Part shown: positions 24,400 through 35,342 of the stretch, in pieces | How positions within the stretch are numbered: the stretch's first letter is position 1 | Layout of the letters: each line of letters opens with the position of its first letter | NCBI GenBank assembly: GCA_958295665.1 | Contig: OY282560.1 | Location: 24,697,653 to 24,761,652 of the forward strand | DNA: 64,000 nt | Direction: 5' to 3' | Origin: Tipula vernalis | Lineage: Eukaryota; Arthropoda; Insecta; Diptera; Tipulidae | Made by a program: the position numbers and the translations under genes | The notes under the pieces: model-generated | The model's database searches: none | The model's input: only the letters and a program-made list of their open reading frames with translations | Told to the model about the DNA's origin: nothing

Positions 24400-27280
24400 T
24401 TATTTAATGATAGACAAAAATCTAAACAACTCATTTCTAAATGAATTTCTTGTCATGTTAAAATCGAAAACGTCATAAACCGAATTAAAGAGTCGCGACA
24501 TTCTCAAAACTGGTTCTGAGAGTGCGAAGTTTGTAGAAACCGGATCAATATGTAACAAACGACGACGGCGCAAACAACGTGTAGGAGCGTAAAAGTTGAA
24601 ACGAGCCAGTAAATCGACACAGTCTATTCGGGAAGTCAGAACATCTTGAATGAAGATAGCGGATACAACATCTCGTCGGTGATCTAATCGTTGTAATTTT
24701 AATAATTTACAACGATCATTATAAGGAGGTAGTACATATTGGTGCACTCGCTCCGTAGGTAAGCCGCGAAGCGCATACAAAAGAAACTGTTTTTTAACGC
24801 TCTCAATTCTGTATGAATGGCAATGATAAAATGGTGACCAAATCTGAGAAGCATATTCTAGAATGGGACGAACAAAGGACACATAGAGAGTTTTCAGTGT
24901 GAGTGGGTCGCAGAAGTCTTTACAATTGCGCTTAATGAAACCCAGCATAATATAAGCTTTTGAAATAACAGAATCAATGTGTTTGGTAAAAGTAAGATCA
25001 TAAGAAAAGGTTACACCTAAGTCGGTTATGACCTCAACTCTGTCAATAGCGGTATTGTATAGAAAATATTGCTGAAGAACAGGTGAGTGTGTACGAGAAA
25101 ATGATAAAATCCTACATTTACCCACATTCAACAATAATTTGTTTTTAAATGACCAACTGCAAAAGTTACTCAAGTCACCTTGTAATTTAACACAGTCAGA
25201 AACTCCAGTAATTGGAGCAAATATCTTCATATCATCTGCGTAAAGCAAACATTTTGCGAATTTAAAACAATCAACAACATCATTGACAAATAATGAGAAT
25301 AAAAGTGGACCAATGTGGCTACCTTGAGGAACTCCAGAGGTAACTCGAAATAAGCGAGAACCAAAATCATTTATCTTAACAAATTGGTAGCGATCAGACA
25401 GGTACGAATGCAACCACCTGATGGGGATAAACTGACAATTTAGTTTATCCAGCTTATCGATAAGGATCGAGTGATCAATTTTATCGAAAGCCTTCGAAAA
25501 ATCGGTGTAAACAGCATCCACTTGTTGCCTATGTTCTAAACTACTATATAAATGTTGACAAAAAGCTACTAGGTTAGTAACCGTGGACCTACCCGTGTAA
25601 AATTCGTGTTGAGCAGGAGAAATAAAAATGTTTGCATGAAAAAACAAGAATTTCTGTACCATTGATTCGAAAAGTGTTGGTATGGCAGCAAGAATAGCTA
25701 TTCCGCGATAATTGCTGATATCACTTCTTCTGCCAGATTTAAAAATCGGACGAATGAAAGACAGTTTCTAGGGATCCGGAAAAATCCCAGTACGTAGGCT
25801 CTTATTAAAGATTTGAGTCTATGGATGGGCTAAACTCTCTGCACAATTCTTAATAAGTATAGGTGGAAAACCGTCATGTCCTGCCCCCTTATTGCTATCA
25901 AGTTGAGATAAGCTATCATAAACTTCTGCTTCAGTAAAATGTAAAAAATTAAAATCAGAGCAATCGCGATTATTTATAAGCTTGGTACCAGAATCCCCAG
26001 ATACTACATAGATGGACTCAAAAAATTTTGCAAATAGATTAGCGATATCAGAGGGTTGACTTGCGGAAGAGTTCTGAAAGGTCATTGGATTAGGAAACCC
26101 ATCAACCTTCTTTTTACCATTTATGAAATTCCAGAAATTTTTTGGGTTGGAAGTCAGATCCTTTTCTATTTGCAAAATTTAGTTGTTGTAAAGGAACCAA
26201 TTTAAAGTTTTGAACTCTTTACGAGCTAAGTTGAATCTGGAATAAAACTCAGCGCCCTGTAACTTATACAAAGAATGGAACTTATTCCGTTTTTTTTTCA
26301 AGACGTAGTAGTTCTTTGTTGTACCACGGCTCACGAAACCTAGGTCTATTTTTATTTGATGGAACATACCTTTCAATACCAGTCTTGAGCAGCCCGTTGA
26401 ACAATAAAATAGAATGGTTCAAATTTTCATCTCGCTCGAGAAAGTCCCAATTAGAACCGACAAGAAATTCGTTTAACGAATCGTAGTCCGCTCGCCTAAA
26501 ATCGAAATTCAAAGAATTACTAGAAGTACACGTAGTGTTGCAATTCTCTAAAAATATATATATGGTAATTGGAGTGTGGTAAACGCTCGAACATCCAGTA
26601 AAATCTTCACAAGGTGAAATCTCCGAAAACATAAGATCAGTTGAATAAACCAAATCGAGAAATATGCCCCGACTATTGCTTATCCGGTTCAACTGCATCA
26701 TTGCTAAGCTAGCAAAATAATCAGTAACTGCTAATTCTTTCTGGCCAGAAGAAGAGGATGTGAAAACTCCATCAACATCAAACCAAGTAATATCGGGAAG
26801 ATTGAAGTCCCCTATAATCATTAGTTGTTCCTTAATACGAACCAATGGCATGACCGCAGAACTGATGAAATTAACAATTCCCATATAATATTCCATAGTA
26901 GATCCAGAGGGAACATATACAGCCACCACGAGGATAGATGACTCGGATACATTAATCCGAACAGCAATTACATCATAAATTGGATGACATGCAATGAGCT
27001 CGTTTGGGATCGAACTCTTAACAGCAATCAACACACCCCCATCTTTAAGGCTGGTACAAAAATCATGTCGATCTTTTCTGTGCACGACGTAGTTGGGTGG
27101 GAAATATTCCTCTGAAATAAACCCTTTAGTAAGCCATGTTTCAGATATGATAATCACCTCGTAATCGTTATCAAGAACGCCAAGCAAGAGCAATTTAGCT
27201 TTCCCCCGAATACTAGAGGCGTTGTGATAGTACATCGAAGTAAAAGTAATTTGTCCAGAAGTTTTGGGCCGACGCATCAC
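24400..27280 (-). pseudogene. LINE ORF2: endonuclease and reverse transcriptase, broken
   Basis: The endonuclease part (27,280 to about 26,290) has ISETWL and GDFNLPD, both typical of the APE-like fold. A frameshift occurs at a run of T at about 26,290-26,297. The frame then meets stops at 26,179-26,181, 25,819-25,821 and 25,768-25,770, the last two inside the RT N-terminal block. From about 25,760 the RT is open and carries SDISNYRGI, TDFSKAFDKIDH, SGVPQGSHIGPLL and the catalytic YADD (about 25,235). It ends at 24,400 with the usual C-terminal region. ORF2 follows ORF1 by 17 nt. At least four breaks make this copy inactive. Confidence 0.88.
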
Positions 27281-27297
27281 CTTTGACCCTGCGTTAT

Positions 27298-28210
27298 TTA
27301 AATTTCGGCAGAGTTGACTACTGCAGCTGGTATCCGGGATTTCACATATGAGGCTCCTGTCCGAAAATTTTGCTTATGGAAGGGCCTAACAAATACACCG
27401 GTTGGCCATGCATCCGAATTTAGAGCTTTATCATGAAGCTCCACGTTGATCCCCAATTTAAAGCATACATATTCTAACTCGTGGATATCTTTATTCTTAG
27501 GAATTAGTTTAACTGCCTTGTAAACACTCGGACCTAAGCATTTGCTAGCCAGAGCCACAATATCATCCTCAGTTGTAAGAATATCGAATCTTGATAAATG
27601 AAGCCAACATTTCGGCGCAATGGTTTTAATATAAATATCTAGTGAGGTATTAGTGCCACGAATATTAAAGTTTCGTATGTTCTTTTGGATAGTTCGTGAT
27701 GATGGCAACGATTTTATATTACCAGTTGGACCGCACGATAAATCAATATTGTTCGCATTTGCAGACGTACTCACAGCACTCAACATAGCAGCAACAGGCA
27801 AAACAGATGCAATTGAGTATTTGCTTGGTTGATCCGGAGCACCACTGTGAGAAGCAAGTGCATTCGATGCTGCAACAGGCACAACGGCAGGAATTTTCAC
27901 CACTTCAGCGAAAGTCGTACAAGCACCGAAATTAGTAGGACTGGAAACCACTGGAATATGATCGCCGTCATTAGTTAAAGATGTAACCGCAGTTGTAGCC
28001 GTTGTTATGGTATTATTAACATTTTTCTTAGATCTTGTACGTATTGGCGAAGCCAATTCCAAATTAGTTTGTGTTGATTTTTTTTTTAATTTAGCAGACG
28101 ACGACTGTTGTGGTGGGATTGGTTTTAGTAAACTTTCCACGTTATTATTAATGGCAGCAGATGTTTTATTTATCAAGGTAAATATATTTATGCGATAAGC
28201 AGATGTTTTA
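27298..28210 (-). pseudogene. LINE ORF1, C-terminal part
   Basis: The open frame continues from the inserted LINE's 5' end into the old ORF1, so only codons below about 28,210 belong to this gene. The N-terminal half is Ser/Thr/Ala-rich linker. The C-terminal half has a structured region (LDIYIKTIAPKCWLHLSRFD, then VFVRPFHKQNF) resembling the C-terminal domain of ORF1 proteins in PHD-bearing CR1-type LINEs. The protein presumably binds LINE RNA. Its N-terminus lies at 33,226-33,473, on the other side of the insertion. Near the junction a stretch encoding INKTSA occurs twice, the trace of a 41-bp repeat. Confidence 0.7.
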
Positions 28211-28220
28211 TTTATCAAGG
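28158..28220. repeat. 41-bp partial tandem duplication at the LINE 5' junction
   Basis: The 22-bp stretch starting GCAGATGTTTTATTTATC occurs at about 28,158 and again at about 28,199. The two copies are separated by 19 bp of AT-rich filler. Only one copy is expected in the uninterrupted LINE ORF1. It sits directly outside the 5' end of the inserted R1-like LINE. Confidence 0.7.
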
Positions 28221-28222
28221 AC
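28211..28222. repeat. Target site duplication, left copy
   Basis: TTTATCAAGGAC here equals 33,226-33,237 exactly. It borders the 5' end of the plus-strand R1-like LINE. Confidence 0.85.
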
Positions 28223-28521
28223 ACCCATGTGGGGTTGGCTAGCTCCCCCATCGGGCGCCTCCCCAGGTAGCGGATAGGGGACAGGCCGCCAGATATGGCA
28301 GGTACCGGGGAAATCAAATACCCGGGGTGGACCAAAAGCTAGCCCACCCAAGCTAAGGTGGCACTACATACGCTGATAGCTGCATGGCTAAGGGGATGCT
28401 TAGTCGCTAGTATGTGAACTCCGGTTTTGGCGACTATCGGTTTAAATCATAGCCTTCTTATGATAATGCAAAGCTCTGTCATAGGTGACCGTTTTTTCTC
28501 GTGCTACTCGTGGGAACAGAA

Positions 28522-30075
28522 ATGAATACAATTAATAAATTAATTAAAGGAAAGGAGAATGATGCTTCTCTAACAGCGTCACAACAGCCAAGTGGCTCCG
28601 TGGATATGCATGGAGAAACGGTAGAAATGGTAGATCTTACCAGTGTTGAGGAAAACATTGAAAACGTTTTAAAAAAAAACGCAAGAATACAGAGAACCCC
28701 TCTGTCTGATAAAACGGGGGGAACCTCAGTTGACATGGTGAGCGGGAACGGCACGTCACCAGGCAGTGTCAAAGGTAGCGAAGAGGGTAATAAGAATGGA
28801 AGACAGAGGGCGGAGGTTCTAATGATTGGAAGAAATCTGTTTACAGAGCGACCATGTACCCCGGTAAATAGAACAGAGCAGGAAGAGTTACTGCAGAAGT
28901 GCAAAAACATCATCAACAAGGTGAAGGCCGCAACTTTTAGGCAAAAAAATATCTCTAACGTTATTAAGATAGGTCTGATGGAATTAGAGGAAGTTTTTAG
29001 TGTTATTGCGTACGATATATCAACGCAGAGGAGATCCGAAACCATTTTATCTAAAGGAATAGAGCTGCAGCAATATACTAGAACCCCCAATACATCGGGG
29101 AGTCAGAAGAGACCTGCAACGAGCCCTGCAGAAGAGCAGAATCAGCAAGAGAAGAAGGTTAGGGACGAGACATTACTCAGCGCAGGAGAAGCTGCCTGGG
29201 AAATACAGTTGCCCAGAACGGAGAGGAGACGGGGAAACCCAGAAGCCAAGAAGTTGGATAATAGGAAACCGGAAAGTACAAAGCCCACGGCTGAGCCCGG
29301 GGAAATCTCTACCACAAAAACGCAAAATCGAAGGAGGATTGGTAAACGTCGTAGGTTCCGGCCTGAAGCGCTGATCATAAGACCAGCGGAGGGAAAATCT
29401 TTTGCAGAGGTTTTAGGTGAGATCCGCAGTAAGGTCAGACCTGAGCAATCCGGGACAGAGATTCAAGCAATCCGGCAGACCAAAACAGGGGACGTCCTCC
29501 TCGAACTGGGGCCGAACAGCCAGGTTAAAGATGGCTTTTGTGGTGCGTTGAGAGATGCCTTAGGGGATCAGGCCAAGATCCTAAATCTACTGTCTAGGGT
29601 GCAGATAGAGATACGCGATCTAGATGGATACACCACGGAGTCAGAAGTCGCAGCGGCACTAAAGAGGGATATGCCGAACTCGGAGAAAATGAGAATTAAT
29701 CTTTTCCCTTGCTCCAGGGGGCAGCAAGTGGCCACCATACAGATGAGCAGCAACTGGGCAGCCAAGCTCCTAGAAGGAGGGAGGATAAAAATTGGATGGG
29801 TGTACTGCAGGGTGCGGGAAAGGGCAGTTGCTACACGGTGTTTTAGGTGTTCAGGTTATGGCCATATGGCCAAGGACTGTAAAGGCCCAGATCGAAGTAA
29901 TCTGTGCTACAAGTGTTTCGGGGTCGGGCACAAAGCAAGAGGGTGTACCGCCGAGATAAATTGCATGCTATGCACGGAAAAGGGGTTGGATCAGGCGGAG
30001 CTCAAACATTTCCCAGGATCTAGCAAGTGCCAAGTGTACCGCGAGGCGCTGCAGGTGGCTAAGAACCGGCTATGA
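28522..30075 (+). CDS. R1-like LINE ORF1, gag-like RNA-binding protein
   Basis: The frame opens further upstream with a GTG at 28,501, but the first ATG is at 28,522, giving about 517 residues. The N-terminal 280 residues are charged and low in order. A structured part follows (SFAEVLGEIR, then GDVLLELGP), as in R1 and Jockey ORF1 proteins. Three zinc knuckles begin near residue 439 (CFRCSGYGHMAKDC, CYKCFGVGHKARGC, and CMLC...). The protein presumably coats LINE RNA. The stop codon overlaps the ORF2 start as ATGA (30,072-30,075). No break is visible. Confidence 0.85.
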   Translation: MNTINKLIKGKENDASLTASQQPSGSVDMHGETVEMVDLTSVEENIENVLKKNARIQRTPLSDKTGGTSVDMVSGNGTSPGSVKGSEEGNKNGRQRAEVLMIGRNLFTERPCTPVNRTEQEELLQKCKNIINKVKAATFRQKNISNVIKIGLMELEEVFSVIAYDISTQRRSETILSKGIELQQYTRTPNTSGSQKRPATSPAEEQNQQEKKVRDETLLSAGEAAWEIQLPRTERRRGNPEAKKLDNRKPESTKPTAEPGEISTTKTQNRRRIGKRRRFRPEALIIRPAEGKSFAEVLGEIRSKVRPEQSGTEIQAIRQTKTGDVLLELGPNSQVKDGFCGALRDALGDQAKILNLLSRVQIEIRDLDGYTTESEVAAALKRDMPNSEKMRINLFPCSRGQQVATIQMSSNWAAKLLEGGRIKIGWVYCRVRERAVATRCFRCSGYGHMAKDCKGPDRSNLCYKCFGVGHKARGCTAEINCMLCTEKGLDQAELKHFPGSSKCQVYREALQVAKNRL

Positions 30076-33052
30076 TCAGAGTATTACAAGGAAATATGAA
30101 TAGGAGCTGGACTGCTGACCACCTCTTGCAACAGTTGGTAGTAGAGAAAGGGGCCGAGCTGCTCATCTTAAGCGAGCAGTATCGGAATAAGGAGGCGACT
30201 GGGTGGTACTCAGATCTACTGGACACAGCGGCCATATGGATACCGAAGGGAGGTGTGCATGTGGAACAACATGGTGCAGGGAGGGGCTTCATATGGGTAA
30301 AAACAGCAAGCATAACCTATTTTAGCTGTTACTTTACCCCTAATGAAAGGATCGCGGAGTTTGCAGCAAAGTTGGAAGCATTGGAAGATGAGATCTCCAG
30401 GATGACGGGACATCTGGTGATAGCTGGTGATTTCAATGCAAGAGCACTTGAGTGGGGAATGCCAAACGGAGATACGAGAGGAAGATTGATCCTGGAGATG
30501 TCTGCCAGAACAGGACTCGTGTTACTAAACAGCGGCTCTGCCACAACTTTTCGGAGGCCGGGTTGCACGGGGACGATCCCCGATATCACCCTTGCATCGG
30601 AGGCCCTAGTGCCACACATTCGCAACTGGAGGGTCATGGAGGATTACTGCGGCAGTGACCACCAGTACATTGTTTTTGAAGTTGGCAGGAGACAACGAAA
30701 CGACACGCGGGATAAACCTGGTAGATGGAACCTGCAAAAAATGGACGTTGAGCGGTTCAGGGCAGAATTAAAGAATGGCAAGCAGCAAATGGCGAGCAAT
30801 ATAATAGGAACGGACGGAAGAGCTGTGACAGAGGCTCGGATATCGTCCACTATGGGTCTTATCGTCTCGGCCTGTGAGGTATCCATGCCAAGGAAGAGAC
30901 CAAGGCACAACAAACCATCTGTATATTGGTGGACAGCAGAAATTTCGGATCTACGAAGGAGATGCTTCGCACTCCGTCGAGAGGCCCAGCGTATAAGAGA
31001 TCGTGCTGAAGCTAGCCGCGTTCTCGAAGAATTTAGGCTCGTCAAAAGGCAACTGCGCAGAAAAATAAATGAGAGCAAAAATCAGTGTTGGAAGAAGCTT
31101 ATAGAGGACATTGACGAAGACCCATGGGGACTGGGCTACAAAATAGTTACGCAGAAACTAGGAGCCCAGATACCAACACGAGTAATGAATGCTCGCACCA
31201 CTGAAAACATTGTCAGAACTCTCTTCCCCAGTCATCCAGAGAGAGAACTGGTAACAGGAAGGCAAGATATAGAAGTTCCACTTTTTACAGAGATAGAGCT
31301 ACAGAACGCTATTTCGTCTTTAAAAAGCAAGAAGGCTCCTGGCCCGGATGGAATTCCAAATGAAGTCTTGAAAATCGTTGCCCAGCAGGATCCTAAAATA
31401 ATGCTGGAGATGCACAACGCTTGCCTGGTGGAAGGAGTTTTTAGCTTTAGATGGAAGAGGGCACGGTTGGTCCTAATTAGAAAAGGAGATGGTGACCCTG
31501 AGCTACCCTCATCCTTTCGACCCTTATGCATGCTGGATACGGCTGGCAAAGTTTTGGAGAAGCTAATCCGAGCGAGACTCATATCGGCGATCCAAGCAGC
31601 AGGAGATCTCTCGCCTAGGCAATATGGCTTCAGAGCTGGGCGTTCTACGATCGGCGCAATCAGAGAGGTTACAGAAGCAGTAAAGAGAGCGGAGGATTAC
31701 AACCACTTTTCGCGGCGCATTGTTTTGCTGGTGACCCTGGACGTGAAAAACGCCTTTAATACAGTGAGATGGAGGGATATAATCAACGCCATGGAGCGCC
31801 AATTCCATATTCCAGCTTATGTAGCGCGCATCATGGGTGACTATATGAGGAATCGCATCCTCATATATGACACGGAGGAAGGGCAGCGAAGCATGGCGGT
31901 CACAGCGGGAGCAGCCCAGGGATCAATTCTGGGACCCGACCTCTGGAATATATCTTACGATGGCCTGCTGAGAATAGAGACACCCGACGAGACTCGCTTG
32001 GTGGCTTACACGGATGACGTGGCGGTGCTTATTGCTGCGCGCGATACAAAGCAGGCGCAACTGAAGTTGAACCAGGTAATGCGAACCATAAATGGATGGA
32101 TGGAAGAGCACGGTCTAGCGCTAGCACTCAATAAAACCGAGGTAGCTATTTTGACGAAGAGGATAATCCAGCCATCTCTCCCGATGTGGGTTGGTAGCAA
32201 CGTCATAAATGCTAAGCCAGTAGTCAAATACTTGGGTATGTATATTGATTGTAAAATGAGCTTTTACGAGCAGATCAGGCGGACAGCAGACAAGGCTGCG
32301 AGGGGGGTTACAGCTCTAAGTCGTCTAATGGCTAATGTTGGTGGCCCGAAAGCTAGCAAACGTCGGCTTTTAATGTCAGCCGTTCAATCTGTCCTTCTCT
32401 ACGGGGCGGAAGTATGGGCAGACTCCCTGGAAAAGGAAACATACTGGAAGAGGCTATTACAAGTGCAAAGACGGAGCGCGTTACGGGTGGCATCGGCCTA
32501 TCGCACAGTTTCCGAGGCAGCTATCCTCGTAATAGCTGGGTGCATCCCTATACATTTTCTGGCAAAGGAACGTAAATATATATACGAGCGAAAGTCGGAG
32601 GTTGGACGAAAAACAGCGAGTCTGGAAGGGAGGGGCCGCACCTTGGAGCTGTGGCAGAGTGCATGGGAGCAAGGAACAACAGGCAGGTGGACAGCGCGGC
32701 TTATTGAACACATAAGTCCCTGGGTGGAAAGAACGCACGGGGAGGTCGGTACTACCTGACCCAATTCCTCAGCGGCCACGGGTACTTCCGGGCATATCTT
32801 TTTAAAATGAGGAAAGTAACGTCGGCAGAATGCCTATACTGCCCAGGGATGGAGGATGACGTAGAGCACACTTTTTTCCGGTGCCTAGCCTGGCAGGACA
32901 TAAGAGCAGACCTGGAGTTAGAGGTGGGTATTTGGTCGCCTGAAACGGCAGTGAACATTATGCTACGGGGAGCTGTTTGGTGGGATCTCGTCTCACGATA
33001 TATAGATGGAGTCCTTAGGAGTAAAAAGAGGGATTTGGATAATTTCCCATAA
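30072..33052 (+). pseudogene. R1-like LINE ORF2: endonuclease, RT, zinc finger; one frameshift
   Basis: From the ATG at 30,072 the frame is open for 895 codons to 32,759. The endonuclease (residues 1-220) has QGNMNRS, SEQY, GDFNARALEWG and SDHQY. The RT (about 370-660) has KKAPGPDGIPNEVL, FRPLCMLDTAGK, GFRAGRST, VTLDVKNAFNTV and the catalytic box AYTDD near residue 644. Comparison with the copy at 44,454 shows one base missing at about 32,749. The C-terminal finger (CLYC...HTFFRC) continues in another frame at 32,807-33,052. The box reads YTDD here and YADD in the other copy. Both Asp are kept, so polymerase activity cannot be excluded, but the frameshift removes the finger. Confidence 0.9.
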
Positions 33053-33212
33053 GGCAGGAGGTAGCTCGGGGAGAGCAACGGAAAAACAGGCTAGCCCGAA
33101 GTAATGTGGTAAACGGTCCCAGGCTAGTCTGAAGGAGGAGGGGGAAGGTGGTTTTAGTCGGTAGTTCAGAGAGTCCGACACATTGTGCGTAAATGCATTT
33201 CCACCTTCCTCA
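33053..33212 (+). other. 3' UTR of the R1-like LINE
   Basis: It lies between the ORF2 end and the poly(A) tail. The same sequence ends the truncated copy at 47,510-47,672, which supports its being the conserved 3' end that the RT recognises. Confidence 0.75.
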
Positions 33213-33225
33213 TAAAAAAAAAAAA

Positions 33226-33237
33226 TTTATCAAGGAC
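33226..33237. repeat. Target site duplication, right copy
   Basis: TTTATCAAGGAC directly follows the poly(A) tail and equals 28,211-28,222. Confidence 0.85.
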
Positions 33238-33473
33238 AAGGGCGTTGATATAGCGTCAATAGAATTACTCATCTGATCATTCTTTTCCTTGAGAATTTTA
33301 TAAACGTCAATGCACATACCACATCGCCAAGAAAAATTCGGAATTACCGAAATGGCATCAAACACAGGTTTTTTAATCCCTGCACATTCAAAATGAATCA
33401 GTTTATTGCATTCACCTGCACAAGTAAAAAAGTGTTCAGACACTTTAACATTACATACACAGCACAGAGCCAT
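33226..33473 (-). pseudogene. LINE ORF1, N-terminal PHD-like finger
   Basis: From the ATG at 33,473 the minus-strand frame reads a zinc finger with the spacing CCVCNVKV, FFTCAGECNKLIHFEC, then SWRCGMC, a PHD/RING-like Cys4-His-Cys3 pattern. PHD-like fingers at the start of ORF1 are known from CR1-type LINEs. The frame is cut at 33,226 by the poly(A) end of the inserted R1-like LINE and resumes in the piece below 28,210. An upstream Met at 33,545 is in frame but precedes the finger by a non-conserved stretch, so the inner start is preferred. Confidence 0.75.
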
Positions 33474-33545
33474 TGCTACAAATTTGTAATAACCACTACA
33501 AGTTAAAAATTTAAAACACACACAATTATTATTTACATATAACAC

Positions 33546-34034
33546 TTAAAATTAATATTATAGATCATGCATATATATATAAATAATGTTATTAATATTT
33601 TTATTTTTATATTTATTTATAATAAATTTTTCAAAATTGACAAATACGCGAAAAAAAAAAAAACAACGTCAATTCAGTTCAAAGGCACACTATTCAGTTT
33701 GATGGTGATCAAATTCAAACATTATTTGGGGAATCTTTGATCACCTCAATGTTTTATCACGTAAATGCTCTTTGCATTATAAGCTATATCAATATCGGAC
33801 CGATTTTGAAATCGGTCAACAAACTTCTGAGATATTCCATATTCTTTTATTAGGGGTGTCTTTGATCGCCCATTTTAAGGGAACACACATTTCGATAAAA
33901 TTCATAAAAATAGGAAGGAAAAAAAATTTAAAAACAAATCTTTTTATATGGAACATAAGATTTATTAAATTCAAAATTATTCTTACACACTTCATGTACA
34001 AAATTTAAAAAAAAAAAGTAAACAATACGTCTAC
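33546..34034. other. AT-rich non-coding stretch
   Basis: Between the LINE 5' end and the pogo-like transposase. It contains several TGATCA-rich words (33,690-33,870) that might include one end of the transposase element, but no convincing terminal repeat was found. Confidence 0.45.
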
Positions 34035-35342
34035 CTATATCTCCTTTACGTCTACAGCAGATTTGAATTGATATAAGAGTTGCTCATCCTTTTCTTTTAT
34101 TTCTCGCATTGGTAGTACTGCAACAATTTCATCAAGTTCGACTGTTGATATATCGGATTCCACTGCTTTGAACATTGTTTTGTTTCCATTGAACGATTTA
34201 AGTCCAAGTACTTCATATTGCTTACTATCAATAACATCCTTAACTACACAAATATATTTGTACTGAACTGATATTCGTCTTCCTGCCATAAATTTGGCCA
34301 AAACTCGTAAATGTACCAATCATAATATTTTCAGATACCGCTTCAATATATTCTGGGTCCATTTGGGATTCTATTTCTTCTGATACGTCTATATCTGGGT
34401 CAGAAACCTTTTGATCTTAATCATCGCTGCTTTCTGACTCACTGGTTAAACAGGTGACGTTTTTGCCTGGAATAACTCTAATTTTCATTTTCCTGGTTGT
34501 TGTAGTGCGGGGGTTTGATGCAAATAGTTGTGTTTTTAGAAATGACACCAACGATGTTTCTAGAATAGCATCGGGATAAACTGATGATCTACTTGGGATT
34601 TTATCCAATACTTTTTGAGCATTAAAAGGATAAACTCCGGTGGCACTGAATCCGCTTTTCAAATTTTTAGAGATGGTACCTTCCTCATTGTCAATCACTT
34701 GTTTATTATCAATTTTCTTTAATGTCTTACTCAATAGAGAAGGGAAAACATCTCTTTGGACTGTTGGCGATCTTCCATTGTTTAATTCCCATTCAGTTAA
34801 TACTGTACGCCATGCATTTTTGAAGGGTCTAAAGAAAGCTACATCTAACGGTTGGCAAATGTGCGTAGAGTTTGGTGGTAGATATACAAACGCAATTTTG
34901 TGCTTTTGACAAAGTTGAAGAACTCGGCTTGTGAAATGGGATGCAAGATGGTCTCCGATTACTACTTTTGTACCTTCCAGCATTTTCGCGTGTGGTAAAA
35001 ACTGACTTTCGAGCCAATCTGTGAAGCAGAAAGCTTCCATTCAACCATGTGAAGTCCTGTTATACCGCATTCCTTGAGCACAGCAACGCTCTATACAACA
35101 TGGATAACCCTTTAGGCCATTCTTGGTCCAGGCATCCCACATATTCTCGCTTCGATATATTACGTACGGTGGGAGCAACACACCAGATGCTGAACCACAA
35201 ATCATAATTGTTGTGGCCGATTTACTGTGGTTCATTATTTTTTCCGGATATTTAATTCCTCTCCTATATAATAGTAATTTCTTACCCGGGTCGTCCGCTA
35301 CGTTCGTCTCATGGTAATTGAAAATATGTGAGGGGGGAACAT

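Larger units (their letters stand above)
28223..33225 (+). mobile_element. R1-like LINE, almost full length
   Basis: A 5' UTR of about 300 bp with balanced base composition is followed by ORF1 (28,522-30,075), ORF2 (30,072-33,052 with one frameshift), a 3' UTR and a poly(A) tail at 33,213-33,225. A 12-bp duplication, TTTATCAAGGAC, lies on both sides. Three CCHC knuckles in ORF1, an N-terminal APE-like endonuclease and a C-terminal zinc finger after the RT are the R1-clade layout. R1 itself targets 28S rDNA. This copy sits in a LINE ORF1, so it belongs to a less specific R1-like family (RT1/Waldo type) or landed off target. It is less AT-rich than its surroundings. A second, truncated copy is at 44,454-47,697. 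Confidence 0.9.
24301..33473 (-). mobile_element. CR1/Jockey-group LINE, interrupted by another LINE
   Basis: On the minus strand: ORF1 start (33,473-33,226), an inserted plus-strand LINE (28,223-33,225), ORF1 remainder (28,210-27,298), ORF2 with endonuclease and RT (27,280-24,400), a short 3' UTR and a (TAAA)n-type tail at 24,316-24,301. An apurinic-like endonuclease, an RT with YADD and an ORF1 beginning with a PHD-like finger fit the CR1/Kiri/Jockey branch. The exact clade is not resolved. The element's own target duplication was not identified. Confidence 0.8.

Noticed and set aside
27298..28335. One intact 345-residue protein
   Set aside because: Its first 40 or so codons are antisense to the inserted LINE's 5' UTR, so it is a chance fusion onto the older ORF1.
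28501..28521. GTG at 28,501 as the ORF1 start
   Set aside because: An in-frame ATG follows at 28,522, and GTG starts are not expected in an animal LINE.
28501..33181. Many antisense frames within the R1-like LINE
   Set aside because: They are shadows of the two real frames, favoured by the less AT-rich composition.
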